NCBI GenBank assembly: GCA_029783825.1
Contig: JAREIK010000812.1
Coordinates: 51,727-115,726, forward strand
Source: Sapria himalayana
Taxonomy: Eukaryota; Streptophyta; Magnoliopsida; Malpighiales; Rafflesiaceae
Direction of reading: 5' to 3'
DNA length: 64,000 nt
Every line of letters begins with the position of its first letter. Within the stretch, counting starts at the first letter, position 1. Position numbers and translations under genes: made by a program. Shown piece after piece: positions 24,826-37,371 of the stretch. The notes under the pieces are model-generated. The model was given only the letters and a program-made list of their open reading frames with translations, was not told the origin of the DNA and searched no databases.

Positions 24826-25030
24826 AAAATATATCTAAAAACTCTTAGAGGAAAACCTGAAAGACAAGCCACGCGCCATGCTAGGCATATCAAAGTTCAC
24901 ATCCTACCTCCCTGCAACCAGAACTATTTCCCAGTCCCAAGGCATATAAGGAGGTTGCTCTACGCCGCCACTCCCCGCAGGACCATGCTCTTGGGTGGCT
25001 TTCCTAGAATGTTTCTTCATTGTGTTAGTC
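24826..25030. other. GC-richer unidentified segment inside the reverse CACTA copy
   Basis: About 200 bases near 50 % GC (CCACGCGCCATGC, CTACGCCGCCACTCCCCGC) in an AT-rich setting, with an open frame of 70 codons on the plus strand at 24823-25035. The forward element has no equivalent. It could be a captured host fragment or part of another repeat; no protein family is recognised on either strand. Confidence 0.4.
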
Positions 25031-25639
25031 CATAAACCCTATAGTTTTTACTGCGATATGGTTCTTCTCTTGGTTCGAAGCAAGCACCATCACTTTGTTG
25101 TATGCGACACCGTGGCTACAGGATAGTTCATTGTCATACATATCCATGGCTGTAAACAATTCAAACTGTACTCCATAAAAACAATATGCACTCCATAAAA
25201 ACAATAAGCATTCCATTAAAAGAAAAAACATTCACAGATATATAAAAATAGTAATTATAAACATGAACAAACATGAATCTCAAATGATAGTCATACAACT
25301 TCAACAATATCTAAAAGATGGCCAGCAATGATGTTTAGAGAGAGAGAAAGTACAAGAATAAAATATTTTAGAAATAATGAATATAATAATAGCTCAGCCT
25401 CTTTTTGATCTAGTAGAGATTAGTAAATATGGAACTCATCCATAGGAAGGACCATGACAATGCCTGAAGGCTTTGAACCAGAATTTATTCGTGCATCTCA
25501 CAGCAAATTTCTTACAAAGATTCATGATTAGGTTAATCGGCAAAGCAAAGAAAAAACCATAATAAAGAAAAATGATGCCACCAAAAAAGTCATCCTATTT
25601 AGCTACACAGACAAAAATCAAAAATAGTTCAGAAATAAT

Positions 25640-27610
25640 TCTGATACAAATTCATCCTCATAATTAGTTGATGCATTTGTGCTAGCCTTCCTGCATAGTT
25701 TTGCAGCTGGATCTCAGAATGTTATCTATCATGTCAAGGCCACTAACTATGACTCCATATAGGACATCTACTATTGGATTACATTCTTAATTTCTTTCAT
25801 CTCATCATTCATTTCTTTCATCTCTTCATTCATTTCTTTCATTTGTTGTAGTTCTTCCTTCCAATGAGTAATCTTCTCATCCTTCTCTTTTTTCATTTCC
25901 TGTATTTTTCCTTAAAATGAGAAATCTACTCATAATTCTCTTTCTTTTGGTCTCCATAACTTCAAAATGTTTATTTGTTTCCAATACAAATTTTCGACCA
26001 CCTCACCCACCATTACTATGACAAATGAATTAGAAGCATAACTGCTACAATAAAATGTCACTCCCTTCGAGCCAATATCATACACTCATTACTTCTTATG
26101 ACCTTTTATGATCTCCAAATAGATAAGATCATAATCAATTGGTTAAAGATTCATAGGATCCTCTACTTGTTGAGAAGTAGATCTCACACTTTCCTCCATG
26201 AGTTCTTGTGAAAAAATAGAAAAAAAATACTCTTCTAAATATACATAAAATAAATTTAATATTTTGGATTCCAAATTACTTTCAAAATTTACTATAGTAA
26301 TATAAAATTTTATTAATATACCAGATTCTTATAGCAATCATCTGAGAGTTATTGTCAATAAACTGACCATCCACTTTCTTCACATGCATCCTCATTAAAA
26401 TCTCATAAAAATTGGGACCTTGACCCAATTCTCTGGCCTAGAGTTTGTATTTATAAAGTCAAAAAAATGTTAAAAAATTTAAACAAAATTAATAAAACCA
26501 TGCACATCTTTGATTTATTTGGACTATTAGGATACTATTTAATATATAAATATTTGAAACATTAAAATTGTACTAAATCTCGAGCATACTCAATGCTCGA
26601 CTTTGACCCTCATGTGTGGTGAGATAATCTTGTACCTAGTCCGGCTACCTCGGTCCATCGATTTTTGCTGGAAATCTCTGATTTTTTTCTTCGCAGCTCG
26701 CTCTTCCTAATGCTTAAGCTACACAGGCTAGTCATCCTCAATATAAAATCAAGCCTATCATATAGATTCTTCAATTTATGGATAAAATCAAAATACCATT
26801 AATAGCTTTGCTCTCCCACAATAGCTTTATCTTTCTATCAAATTTGGGTGCCCATGTGCAATGATTCTATATAGAAAAATCACAAAAAAAATTTATTAAT
26901 AATAATGACATTATTATTTACCGCTTGAATAATAACCAACATATTAGTTAACTAATTATGTAAATAATTTTAAATGCTTTTATTTCATTATTTTTACATG
27001 AAAGTCATTAAAATTAGACTCTCTTATCGATTCTAAAACATTCTTTCATGAGAATGCTTTAGAATCGATCATTTTATTGAAAGAATTTGTAATTATAACC
27101 GAACACTTGTGAGTTGGAATAACACTATACAAATAAATAAATAACATTGAAACAAGCAAATCAATACTATATATAAAAAACTACTAAAAGAAACATCATA
27201 AATTTGTATCCAACTAATATTTACATATTTCTTATACCTCCCATCCACAACTCAATTACTAACTTAGTAATGAATGCAGAGGAAGGCAGAACATTTTATG
27301 ATGTCGATGGTATTGTAAATGGGGAAACTATCGGTGTAAAAGGTGGTGTAAAAATTAATGATAGATAAAAAGTGTGTGTAGGAAGGACAATGGGTGGTGG
27401 GCTTATATCAAATAAAGGTAATGGTAAAGGTGTCAAAGATGATGATGATGATGGAGATGGTGATGGAGATGGTGATTGTGCTGTTGAAGTATGGATATTG
27501 TAGGTATGAGATGGTACTAAATTTGCAACATGATGTAAAATACAAGATGAATTTCATCCATTTCTACATCCACATCCACCTCCACCACGACCACATCCTT
27601 TAGGTGCCAT
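25640..27610 (-). pseudogene. Second CACTA gene (Transposase_24-like) pseudogene, reverse copy
   Basis: Starts at 27610 with MAPKGCGRGGGGCGCRNG, a glycine-rich head that the forward copy has lost, followed by a Ser/Pro-rich exon (to about 27230). A second block near 26840-26570 reads ARKRSEISSKNRWTEVAG and GSKSSIEYARDLVQ across one shift, a third near 26405-26320 reads FYEILMRMHVKKVDGQFIDNNSQM, and the coiled-coil part near 25950-25700 reads MKEMNEEMKEMNDEMKEIKN then SYMESQLVAL. Frames are broken repeatedly. It lies downstream of the reverse TNP2 on the same strand, as in the forward element. Confidence 0.8.
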
Positions 27611-27756
27611 CAACTATACAAAAAATAAAAACATAGAACAAATAATAGAGATATGATGAACAACCATGCATTTTAGAATAATACACACCAATATATTTCA
27701 ACAAAATATAAAAAGTCTTTGATAGTATAATATTATAAAATAATCAACACAATTAA

Positions 27757-30700
27757 ATTATCGGCATCACTGTCATCCTCCAATGGATCTTCTGTCATTT
27801 CGTCTGATTCTGATGGAAGTTCCAACTCATCTTCAGATAGAAATTATTCATCTTCAATATCTTTTAGGCCACTATTTTAGTCACATAAATTTATAGGATC
27901 TTCATCTACATGCACAAGCACGATATTATTAATGTCATCTTATTGGAATGCCGGTGAAATAACTAAGTTTGCACTTCTTTCTTGAAATGTTGGTACTTTA
28001 AAATTTGATCGAGCTTTAATTTTGCAAATAACGCACTAGTCTTTCTTATCATGAGATAAACATGGATATGTACAATAATATACTCGAGCAGCTTGAACTA
28101 CCATAATAAATGGCACATATCGATTATATCTACGTTTATAGGTAAAATCATCTAGCTTATAATCCGAATGAATCTTTGTACCCATATTTCATGTAGGATC
28201 AAACCACCCACACTTTAATAATACAATCTTGTTATTTTCAAGTCCAAGATACTCCAACTCAATAACTTATGTGAGGTGACCGTGATAATTAATCTCATCT
28301 GCACTATAAATTAAGCCTTTAATACATACACTACTATTCATTGTTGCTTTAGAAGAATCGTGCATAATTGTGTGAAATTTATATCCGTTGACAAAATACC
28401 CAAGATAGGTTGTCACATATCTAAATGGGCATTTACTTAGATTCTGAATGAAAATATTGCAATTTCTATTTGAAGGATCATTTTTTTGTTGCATAAATTA
28501 TACAAATGATGTTAAAAACTAAAAGATACTAATAAATTAAATAATTCAAAATTTTTAACTTAATAATTCTCACATTGTTTTTGAACCAATTCAGAATTCT
28601 ATTTCTAGCATAAAATCATCCTCATGGCTGGAAATTATTGGTTGCATGTTTTTTAATTTCTCAACATAAATACTACACAAATATAAATAGAGGAAGAAAA
28701 ATGTAAATCAATTTTAACTATTATTAAACCTACAACCATTTTGGGTATAGATACTCAATATATGGTGCAACCTTCTAACAATTAAGTAATACATAGCTCT
28801 GGGTTGCTTTGTACTCTTCATTTGTCATACATCTTTTCTTTGCTCTTACAAATGCTCTTCTAGGGTGCTTGAAGATAGATAACTTGTCCACAAAATCATC
28901 TTCTAGCAGCACAACCTTCATCAATTCGAGACACATTTCTATTCTTTGTATTGACATGATCCTCAAAATAATAAGAATAAAAAGATGATGCTTATTCTAC
29001 TAAATATGCATTACAAATTAAACTTTCAACTTTTTCCTTGTTTCTAACATTCAATTTCAACTTATGAAGATGCCGACAATAAAAATGTTAGGTTTCAATT
29101 ATATTAAATTACAATATAACTTTATATTTGAAATAATAAAATATAGCTACTTTTATGTATCTACCTTTCAAAAGGATAAATACACCTGTATTGTACTAGC
29201 CATGCTATCCTGGCTTTATATGCCAAATGAACTGGAAAATGCTCCACTGAGTCAAAGAAGCTCTGTGGGAATATTTGTTCAAGCTTACAAAGAATAAGTG
29301 CTATACCAGTCTCCAGCCTCACCTTGTTATCTATTTTGATTGTGGTTGTAGTAAGCTATTTGAAGAACAAACTAAATTCTGTAAGGACCTTCCATACACA
29401 AAGGGTAAGTAATTCACGGAATACAATTGTTATTAATCTTTGCATAAATACATGATAGTTTTAGTTTTTCATTCCAAATAACTTAAGATTCTTTATATCC
29501 ACACATCTAACCATATTTGACACATATCCATCATAAAATTTTAAATTTTTAAGCCATTCACATAATATCTTTCTTGCCTATTATTAGTGTGTAACAAGCA
29601 TTAAAGAATTTTCCTTTTGCCTCATTCAGTTTAAATTAGGATGCTGACATTAATCATTCATCTCTTGTCTTGATTTTAAAAGTGTCTTTTGTTTTTCCGT
29701 CTACATTAAGGATAATGTTGAAAATATTTTCAAACATATTTTTTTAAATATTCATTACATCCAAGTTATTACGAATTAAATTGGACTTCCAATAGGGCAT
29801 GTCCCAAAATATATCGCATTTCCTCCGTCCAAATATTTTGCATATTGGTCCATTAGTTTCAATAGCATCCTTTTCAGTTAGTGTCTTTATACCTAAACTC
29901 TGAATCTTTGCCAAAATATCATCTTTAGAATGAATAGCTTGTGCAACTATTATCACTATTGTATTTTTTCGAAATGCATTTCTATTTCTAAATATGAATG
30001 ATTAATAGGTAAGAAATTATGATGATTATCAAACCATGACTATTTACCACTAAATTTGAGAGTAAATGAATCGGACTTTTTCATGCAATATGGGCATGCA
30101 AATTTTCTTGCAATACTTCAACCAGACAACATTTAATATACTGGAAAGTCACTTACTATCCACATAAGGGCTGCCCACATAATAAAATTTTTTTTCTTTG
30201 AGATTTCATATGTATTCACGCCAACATCCCACAAATAATTTAACACTACTATAAGAAGCTATAAAAAAATATCTAGCATGTATTTCGGATTTTTTGGGCC
30301 TTGAACCATAATTGTCAAAATCATATATTACTCCTTCATACACAACCACAGAGGTAAATTATAAGGTGTCACTATCACAGGCCATTTGAATACTATTGTC
30401 CAGATTGGCCAAATGGCTGAAATCAATTAGTGCAGAGACCTAATCTCACATTTTTACTTTTAGCAGCAAAATCTTGATGTAAATGACTAAAATACTTTCA
30501 AGAAAGTGAATCTAATGGAAGAAACATCATCCCTTCTTCAATCTCATGTTCAGAATTTCACCTCATATCATTTGCTTTAGCATTTGATGCATATAGTCTT
30601 TATAATCAAAAAATTAAAGGAAAGTAATACATCTTCGTAAATGCAACTTTCATCTTTTGTCACATATCTACAACACAAGGTGCCTTCTTAAACCAAAGAT

Positions 30701-31427
30701 GATCACAAAACTTACCGCTAATAATATTACTTTGACCACCTCAATATATACATACATCCTTTGAAACAACAATAAATTTTATATACTAGTAGACTCATAC
30801 CACGTACTAACTTCTTAGTGTTGTAAAAGTTGTTAGAGACCAAATTATATTCCAAAACAATCTACTTCATTAGTTATGTCACATGATCAAATTATTTCTC
30901 ATACATATGATTTTTTAATTTCATGCTCAAAAGTCAAGCCACAAGTGATAATTGCGAATGTGTTTTATAGCCATGCCACGACTCATTATCTGTAGCTTTA
31001 AGTATTAAATAAAATATCTAAGCTTCAGGTTTTGGTAGTTCATCCATGTAATCCAAATTGAAGTCAGCACTAGTAGCTTCCATGATCATTCTATGGTATG
31101 TGTATGATGCTTCTTCACCACATGCAAATACTTCAGTACCCTCATTTTGATCAATGATCAGAGAGATTGTACTTTCCCCATAATAAATCCAAAAAAATAA
31201 TTTGGTACAAAGCCATATTTAACCAAATGATATCTTATAGTGTTTTCATCATGAAATGGGATATTCTGACACTTGTGGTTCTTACATGGACACTTAATTT
31301 TTTCTCCATTCATCCATTTTGATTGACTATCTGCTAAGTTGATGAAAGTTTCAAGCCTACTCAAAAAAAATTGATCCAAAATTCCATTAAATAAACCTTT
31401 TGTACATCCACTGATGATCTAACTCAT
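27757..31427 (-). pseudogene. CACTA TNP2-type transposase pseudogene, reverse copy
   Basis: The same domain order as the forward copy, read leftward from the ATG at 31425-31427: transposase-associated domain to about 31160 (MNGEKIKCPCKNHKCQNIPF); middle region to about 30650; tnp2 core about 30470-29640, including KIFGRRKCDIFWDMPYWKSN and NLDVMNI near 29744-29850; DUF4218 about 29500-28840 with the intron at 29074-29164; ARAKKRCMTNEEYKATQSYVLLNC near 28850-28775; DUF4216 about 28494-28190 with FRYVTTYLGYFVNGYKF; acidic tail ending DSDADN near 27757. In the forward copy that tail stops at once; here the stop codon has been lost. Broken by stops and shifts throughout. Several segments are better preserved than in the forward copy (for example the intron donor), others worse. 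Confidence 0.9.
29074..29164 (-). other. TNP2 intron, reverse copy, acceptor mutated
   Basis: 91 bp with GTAG donor after the FER codons and CG at the acceptor before CATCTTCATAAGTTG. Same position and nearly the same length as 8260-8351. Confidence 0.7.
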
Positions 31428-31432
31428 TTTGC

Positions 31433-31690
31433 CTATTTTATTTGCAAAGAATAATGCTCAATTATTATTTAAGAATGAAACATATAATTACTTCAAAATA
31501 TACTAATAATTAAATAAAATTACTTACAAATGAATATTTAAATATTAAATATTGTAAATATCGAGGTAATACATTTGCAAAATCTACTTTAATAAATAAA
31601 GCATTTTTAGCATGGTAAAGATTAATAGATATCATGCTATTACTAGATGAATGGAGTAAAATATGCGAATGGACAAGAAAGGAAAGCAAA
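31433..31690 (-). promoter_or_regulatory. Leader of the reverse TNP2 gene with 5'UTR intron
   Basis: Aligns with 5720-5992 in reverse complement. The intron runs from the donor GTAAGTA at 31527 to TAG at 31433-31435, 95 bp, matching the forward copy in length. Homology ends near 31690, where the forward copy enters its CT tract. Confidence 0.6.
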
Positions 31691-33139
31691 AAGAAATAAA
31701 ATGAAATTTTAAAGGAGTAAGCTTCTCACTTCTCAATGAAGATCAAATAGCACAATTTTTACTATGATTCAACTCTATCTTTGAATATTAAAATAAAAAA
31801 AATGGAATAAATTAATGGAATGGAGATCTAATTCCAAGAACTCTTGGAAAATGAATTAATGAAGAATTCAGACATGAATTAAAACATATTTTGCTTTAAA
31901 AAATAAATCATACAAAGTATTCAACTAGAAAACATAGATGTGAATCAAGCTACAATTATAGATTTCTAGCCTTACAAATTTAAACTAATTAGAGATACAA
32001 ATGATTATAGACATTAACACTATAATTATTTTGTGGAATACTACAATCAAAAGATTGTTTTATTAAGAAAACTTACATACACCTCAATTAATACCTAATC
32101 AATACGAAAAATGGGAAATTATTAATTTCACAAAATTAAAGATATAACCATCAATTATATACTAGTAATTAATGATTTTAGAACTTGTAATGATTTACTA
32201 CGAACATCCAAATTAATATTGTGTGCATGAGGAGGATCTTCGATCATTTATATTATTGTGATAATAACTACACTTTAAACAATATTTTTCTGACACAAAT
32301 ATCTATTATATATTTTCAATGGAAAATGCAATATATGGTAATAGTTAAGCTAAAAGAAGAATCTTGTAATAACAAATAACAAAATCAAAACATACCCTTA
32401 GCAAATCCAATGGTCTTGTGGACAGTCACAATAAAAATGTTTAATGTTATTTAATTTTAATTTGAGACTATAAAATAAAAATGATAAAATAATATTTTCG
32501 TTGTATTCAATGCTTTACAAAATTATTTAAATAAGCATATGATAATATTATAACAACTCTCATTTATTAGTAATAATGTGTATTAATACTCAAAATTCAA
32601 TTAGAATAACAAAAACAAAGTGTTTTGATGCATATTGAAGATATACAAATGTATTCCATATATATTTATGATTTTTATTTAATTTTATTTATTAAATATT
32701 TTTTTAAAATGTAACAAATTTTTAATATGAATAAATGAGTAAAATTAAAATTCAATGAAGTTCAATGATGCTTGATTTGTTTGTTAATATTCATGTCTTA
32801 GTTTTTTTCAATGAATTTAATGAGCTTGAATATTATCGATAGTTTTTAACATTATTCCACGTGTTCAATAAAATACTACACACAAAAAACAATATTAATA
32901 TATATATTATATTTATATATAAAAACTATATAAATAAATAAATAAATAAATAATTAATTATATATATATATTATAAACATCAATTAAATGTGTATATATA
33001 TATATATATATATATTGACACATCAAAAACAAAAGGCTCGATACATTGAATCTTGAGATAAAAGTGAGCCTCCTTGGAGGTTGTAAGTTCAAACTCCACG
33101 AGCTACTAAAATATTGTCAGGATAATAAATAATGCCACA
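31691..33139. other. AT-rich spacer upstream of the reverse CACTA leader
   Basis: No gene is seen. Simple repeats (ATAA)n at about 32932-32955 and (TA)n at 32998-33014 are present. A short stretch at 33056-33105 (GAGGTTGTAAGTTCAAACTCC) resembles an RNA polymerase III B box but lacks a clear A box. Confidence 0.6.
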
Positions 33140-33655
33140 TTTAGTTATATTTAATTATATAGAGTTTTTTATAGTTATACAAATAAATATACATAGATAT
33201 ACACATATAGTTAAACATAATGTTGTATGTTGTTATAAATGTAATTATAAATATAGTTACATGTAGTTATACATGTAGTTACACATATAGTTATACTTAT
33301 ATTTATACATGTAGGTATATTTATTTGTTCATATAATTTTATATATTTATACGTATAGTAATCTATAGGTATAGATATAGTAAATTACATTTTTATATAC
33401 TAATATATAAAATGTATATTAAATATATGTTGTTAATTATATATTTAAATATAGTTATGTATAATATTTTTATAGTTATACATGTAGACAAAGATAATTA
33501 TTTATTGTTATATGTTCTTATACCTATAGTATATATAATTAAAATAAAGTTATATATAGTTAAACATATAGTTGTATATAGATATATTCATACAAGTAGT
33601 TATAATTAGTTATACATAAATGTATGTAAAATTATAAACAAATATATAGAATTAC

Positions 33656-33694
<39 letters not shown>

Positions 33695-35355
33695 ACATAG
33701 GTACAAATATAGTTTTATTTAATTATACAGAGTGTTACATAGCTATAAAAATATGTATATATAGTTATAGACATATAGTTAAACATAATGTTGTATGTCG
33801 TTATACATATAATAATAAATATAGTTACATGTGGTTATTCATATAGTTACACATATAGTTATACTTATATTTAACATGTAGGTATATATATTTTTTGATA
33901 TAATTGTAAATGTATACATATAGTTATCTATAGGTATAGATATAGTAAAATACATTTTATATACTAATATATGAAAATGTATAATAAATTAATGTTCTTA
34001 ATTATATATTTAAATATAATTATGTATAAAGTTTTTATAGTTATACATGTAGTCAAAGACAATTATTTATAGTTATATGTTCTTATACTTATAGTATATA
34101 TAATTAAAAATAGAGTTATATATATTTAAAAATATTGTTGTATATAGATATATTCATACAAGTAGTTATAAGTAGTTATACATAAATGTATGCAAAGTTA
34201 TAAAAAAATATATAGATTTACATATATATATATATATGTATACATAGTTACAAATATAGTTTTATTAATTATATAAAATGTTACAGGGTTATACAAATAT
34301 CTATATATAGTTATAGACATGTAGTTAAACATAATGTTGTATGTTGTTATACAAGTAATTATAAATGTGGTTACATGTGGTTATTCATATAGTTACACAT
34401 ATAATTATACATATATTTAACATGTAAGTATATATCTTTTTTCATATAATTTTATATATGTATACATATAGTTATCTATAGGTATAGAAATAGTAAAATA
34501 CATTTTATATACTAATTTATTAAAATGTATAATAAATATATGTTCTTAATTCTATATTTAAATATAGTTATGTATAATGTTTTTATAGTTATACATGTAG
34601 TCAAAGACAATTATTTATAGTTATATGTAATTATACCTAATAGTATATATTGTTAAAAACAGAGTTATATATAGCTAAACATATAGTTATATATATAGAT
34701 ATATTCATACGAGTATTTATATGTAGTTATACATAAATATATACAAAGTTATAAACAAATATATAGATTTACATATATGTATACATATATGTATACATAG
34801 TTACAAATATAGTTATATTTAATTATATATAGTGTAACATAGTTATACAAATATATATATATAGTTATACACATATAGTTAAACATAATGTTTTATGTTG
34901 TTTAACATGTAATTATAAATATAGTTATATGTCATTATATATATAGTTACATATATAATTATACTTATATTTATACATGTAGGTATATATAGTTTTTCAT
35001 ATAATTTTATATATTTATACTAATAGTTATGTATAGGTATAGATATAATAAAATATATTTTTATATACTAATATATTAAAATATATATTAAATATATGTT
35101 GTTAATTATATATTTAAATATAGTTATTTATAATATTTTTTTAGTTATACATATAGTCAAAGACAATTATTTATAGTAATATGTTCTTATACCTATAATA
35201 TATATAGTTAAAAATAGAGTTATATATAGTTAAACATATTGTTATTTATATATATATATATATATATTAATACAAGTAGTTAAAAGTAGTTATAAGTAGT
35301 TATACATAAATGTATACAAAGTTATAAACAAATATATAGATTTAAATATATGAAT
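33140..35355. repeat. AT-rich minisatellite block 2, inverse orientation
   Basis: Reverse complement of the block 1 unit. The anchor around TAAAATGTATATTAAATATATG recurs near 33410, 33970, 34525 and 35080, giving a period of about 550-560 bp and four units. The conserved CAAAGACAATTATTTATAGTTATATG segment appears once per unit (for example near 33490, 34055, 34605 and 35158). Divergence between units is about as large as between blocks. Confidence 0.85.
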
Positions 35356-35361
35356 ACATAT

Positions 35362-35503
35362 TTAGACTTTTTTTTGAAGTGATGTTTCATTTGGAAAAGG
35401 CACATTTTATGTTGGATGAGATGGTCATGAATGGTGCATCATGGAGATGAACAAGTCTAACATACTTAGCCCAATCCACCTGATGGAGAAATCATCGTTA
35501 TAA
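35362..35503 (+). pseudogene. AP4S: Fragment of AP-4 adaptor complex sigma subunit, last exon
   Basis: AP-4 sigma is the small subunit of a trans-Golgi coat adaptor. The translation EVMFHLEKAHFMLDEMVMNG (35376 on) continues after a single lost base as CIMEMNKSNILSPIHLMEKSSL followed by a stop at 35501-35503. This matches the C-terminal end of the sigma-4 chain (family pattern FNL.K.H.ILDEMV.NGCIVETN...ILAP). The first two thirds of the protein are absent; on the left the sequence runs straight into the AT minisatellite. It is likely a captured genomic or cDNA fragment. Confidence 0.85.
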
Positions 35504-36164
35504 TGTTTTACATGTTTTATGCAAACTAATGTACTCTATTTATTTATTTTCGTGCATATAATGGATGAATATCATGTGTTCATGGGCTTCTTTTTATGTT
35601 TCATTCAAATTTTATTTATAATAAATGATAAAAATAGGATATGAATAATGATTTTTCTTGCTCTCATATTTCATTACACTTTCCTAAGCAAATCTTCCAT
35701 GGAATAAGTTTACAGCTTTGATAATTCTCCTATTTTTTATAGATTTAACCCTTAGGCTCTTTTATGGTTTGAACAACAAGTTTAACAATGACTTCTCTTA
35801 ACTAACTTTTCACTATTTCTTTCTCTAAGAAAAATTCTCTTTTTAAAATTTTCTAAAAGTTCTAGTGGTATGGGTCATTGGTATCATGTTAGAAAGTAAA
35901 AATGAAATAATGCGACTTTATTAACCATGATGCGTGAATAAATATAACCTATGAGATTGGAGCACCCTGAACACTATGAGTAGCTCATTGACTGAACTAT
36001 ATACAAACTAGAAATATATCTTAACAAAAAAAACATAATCATATATTATTTTTTTTATCCATGATAACTCCTAGGTTAACGCACAATGCTAAAATATCTT
36101 CTTTATTCTTATCAAAAAATTCTAGATGCTAATTGTTGTTTGGACCATTTTTGCATCTTTTATA
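35504..36164. other. Unassigned sequence between two captured gene fragments
   Basis: The first part could be the AP-4 sigma 3' untranslated region. A patch at 35870-36000 (GGTATCATGTTAGAAAG and onward) is more complex than the surroundings but matches nothing I recognise. The last bases, TTGCATCTTTTATAG, look like an intron 3' end belonging to the kinase fragment that follows. Confidence 0.5.
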
Positions 36165-36165
36165 G

Positions 36166-36428
36166 ATGCCTATACTTGCAAGAATACATCATAGAAAATT
36201 AGTGCAATTCATTGGATATTTTCAAGTGGGAGGCAGTATGCTTGTTTATGAGTTCATGCACAATGGAACATTGAATGAGCATATTTATGGTAACTCAAAT
36301 CTTATATAAAGTACAATGATATCAACTGAGGCAGTCATTAATGCATGTAATGTTGATAAGCCAATTCACCAATGGAGAAAGTATTAATTGGATCAAGTGG
36401 CTCGAGATTACAGAAGATGTGGCAAAAG
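36166..36428 (+). pseudogene. LRR receptor-like kinase fragment: two exons and intact intron
   Basis: Receptor-like kinases are plasma-membrane signalling kinases. Exon one (36166-36289) follows TTTTATAG and reads MPILARIHHRKLVQFIGYFQVGGSMLVYEFMHNGTLNEHIY without a stop; exon two (36378-36428) reads ESINWIKWLEITEDVAKG and ends at a GT donor (36429-36430). The 88-bp intron 36290-36377 is GT-AG and keeps the phase. The family pattern is LLSRIHHRNLVQFLGYCQEEG..MLVYEFMHNGTL, then INWIKRLEIAEDAAKGIEYLH, that is, the kinase alphaC-to-hinge region. The P-loop, the HRD catalytic loop and the LRR part are missing. Retained splice sites show that genomic DNA, not mRNA, was copied. It sits between a CACTA-linked minisatellite and a CACTA right half. 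Confidence 0.9.
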
Positions 36429-36894
36429 GTGTTTTTAAATGTTCTTATTAGAGTTTGATTTATTTTGCAAGCATATGCTGTTAGTAGGTGCATGGTCCAG
36501 CGGACACGATGCCATGAGATATGGTCACGTAGATGCTTAGCCATGGTGCATAACTGCCTGGAAGTGCACAGTGTGTGTGTGGTGCAGTGAACTTGCATGT
36601 ATGCTTGATGTATAGGACGTGCACCGTGTGAATATTTGATGCATCCATTGTGTAGTGTGTGCAAAATGTAGCTTGTGCTCATTGGGTTTTTTTATATGTA
36701 TCAAAGAAAGTGATTTTCCATGTAGAATTATGTGAGTAAAAACTATATAGTTGTTATGAAAGTGGCCACTACTTTGGTGGTTCCATAACTATTTGACTAC
36801 TACAATAAATGTTGAGAGTTAAGTGTGTAATGAAAAATATAATATTTAATTTATTTATATCTAGCATAGATTTTTTATTTTCTATTTTATCACA
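36429..36894. other. Unassigned sequence with TG/CA-rich patch
   Basis: Starts with the presumed next intron of the kinase fragment. A more GC-rich portion at 36475-36680 (GTGCATGGTCCAGCGGACACG) contains a 114-residue reverse-strand frame with His/Thr/Cys-rich low-complexity sequence and no family resemblance. Not called as a gene. Confidence 0.45.
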
Positions 36895-37135
36895 GGAACT
36901 CATTGAGAAATGTATGACAGCTGCTTCTAAAGCTAGTTGAAGTTTTATGGATCTTTAGATTACTTTTTGAAGGAAGAAAAGTATGAAATGAAAGAAGTGA
37001 ATGATGAGATGAAAGAAATGAAGAATGCAATGCAATAGTAGATGAACTATATGAAGTCACAACTAGCAGCCTTGACGTGACAGATAGCACACCGAGTTCC
37101 AGAAGAGTATCCGCACAAGAGAGCATATAAAATTG
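36895..37135 (+). pseudogene. Second CACTA gene, C-terminal coiled-coil fragment (third copy)
   Basis: ELIEKCMTAASKAS at 36897 on matches ELMEERVTTTHQQV of the forward copy. After a stretch that has lost sequence comes KYEMKEVNDEMKEMKNAMQ (36989-37035) and YMKSQLAALT with a stop, then a degraded tail ending ARESI. The internal Lys/Glu-rich part is shorter than in the forward copy. Orientation and distance to the following CACTA terminus mark it as the right half of another element. Confidence 0.78.
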
Positions 37136-37371
37136 TGAAAATACCTATGTTATGTTTTTATTTTAAAAGATAATTTAAAAGATTATAGGATATGTTTTAA
37201 AAGATTATATACCTATGTTATGTTTTTATTTTAACTATCTAACTATTGTATCAGAATAATTTATTAACTGATTTTACTTTTTGTTAAATATAAATAACAG
37301 TTTATAGGATATGTTTTTTTAATTTAATATAAAAGTTAAATATATGTAATCAAAAATCTTTTGTAAAAACA

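Larger units (their letters stand above)
24540..31690 (-). mobile_element. Reverse CACTA element, same family as the forward copy
   Basis: Minisatellite, second gene, TNP2 and leader in inverse order. The right terminal region is absent on the array 1 side, and a left terminus is not found. The inverted 540-bp minisatellite at 33140-35355 lies upstream of TNP2, as in the forward copy, and may be part of the same element. Confidence 0.75.

Noticed and set aside
33056..33105. tRNA or SINE with B-box-like GTAAGTTCAAACTCC
   Set aside because: No A box at the right spacing, no cloverleaf, and no poly(A) or T-rich tail.
36338..36682. 114-residue reverse-strand frame
   Set aside because: It overlaps the kinase exon on the other strand and a CA/TG-rich patch; no family resemblance.
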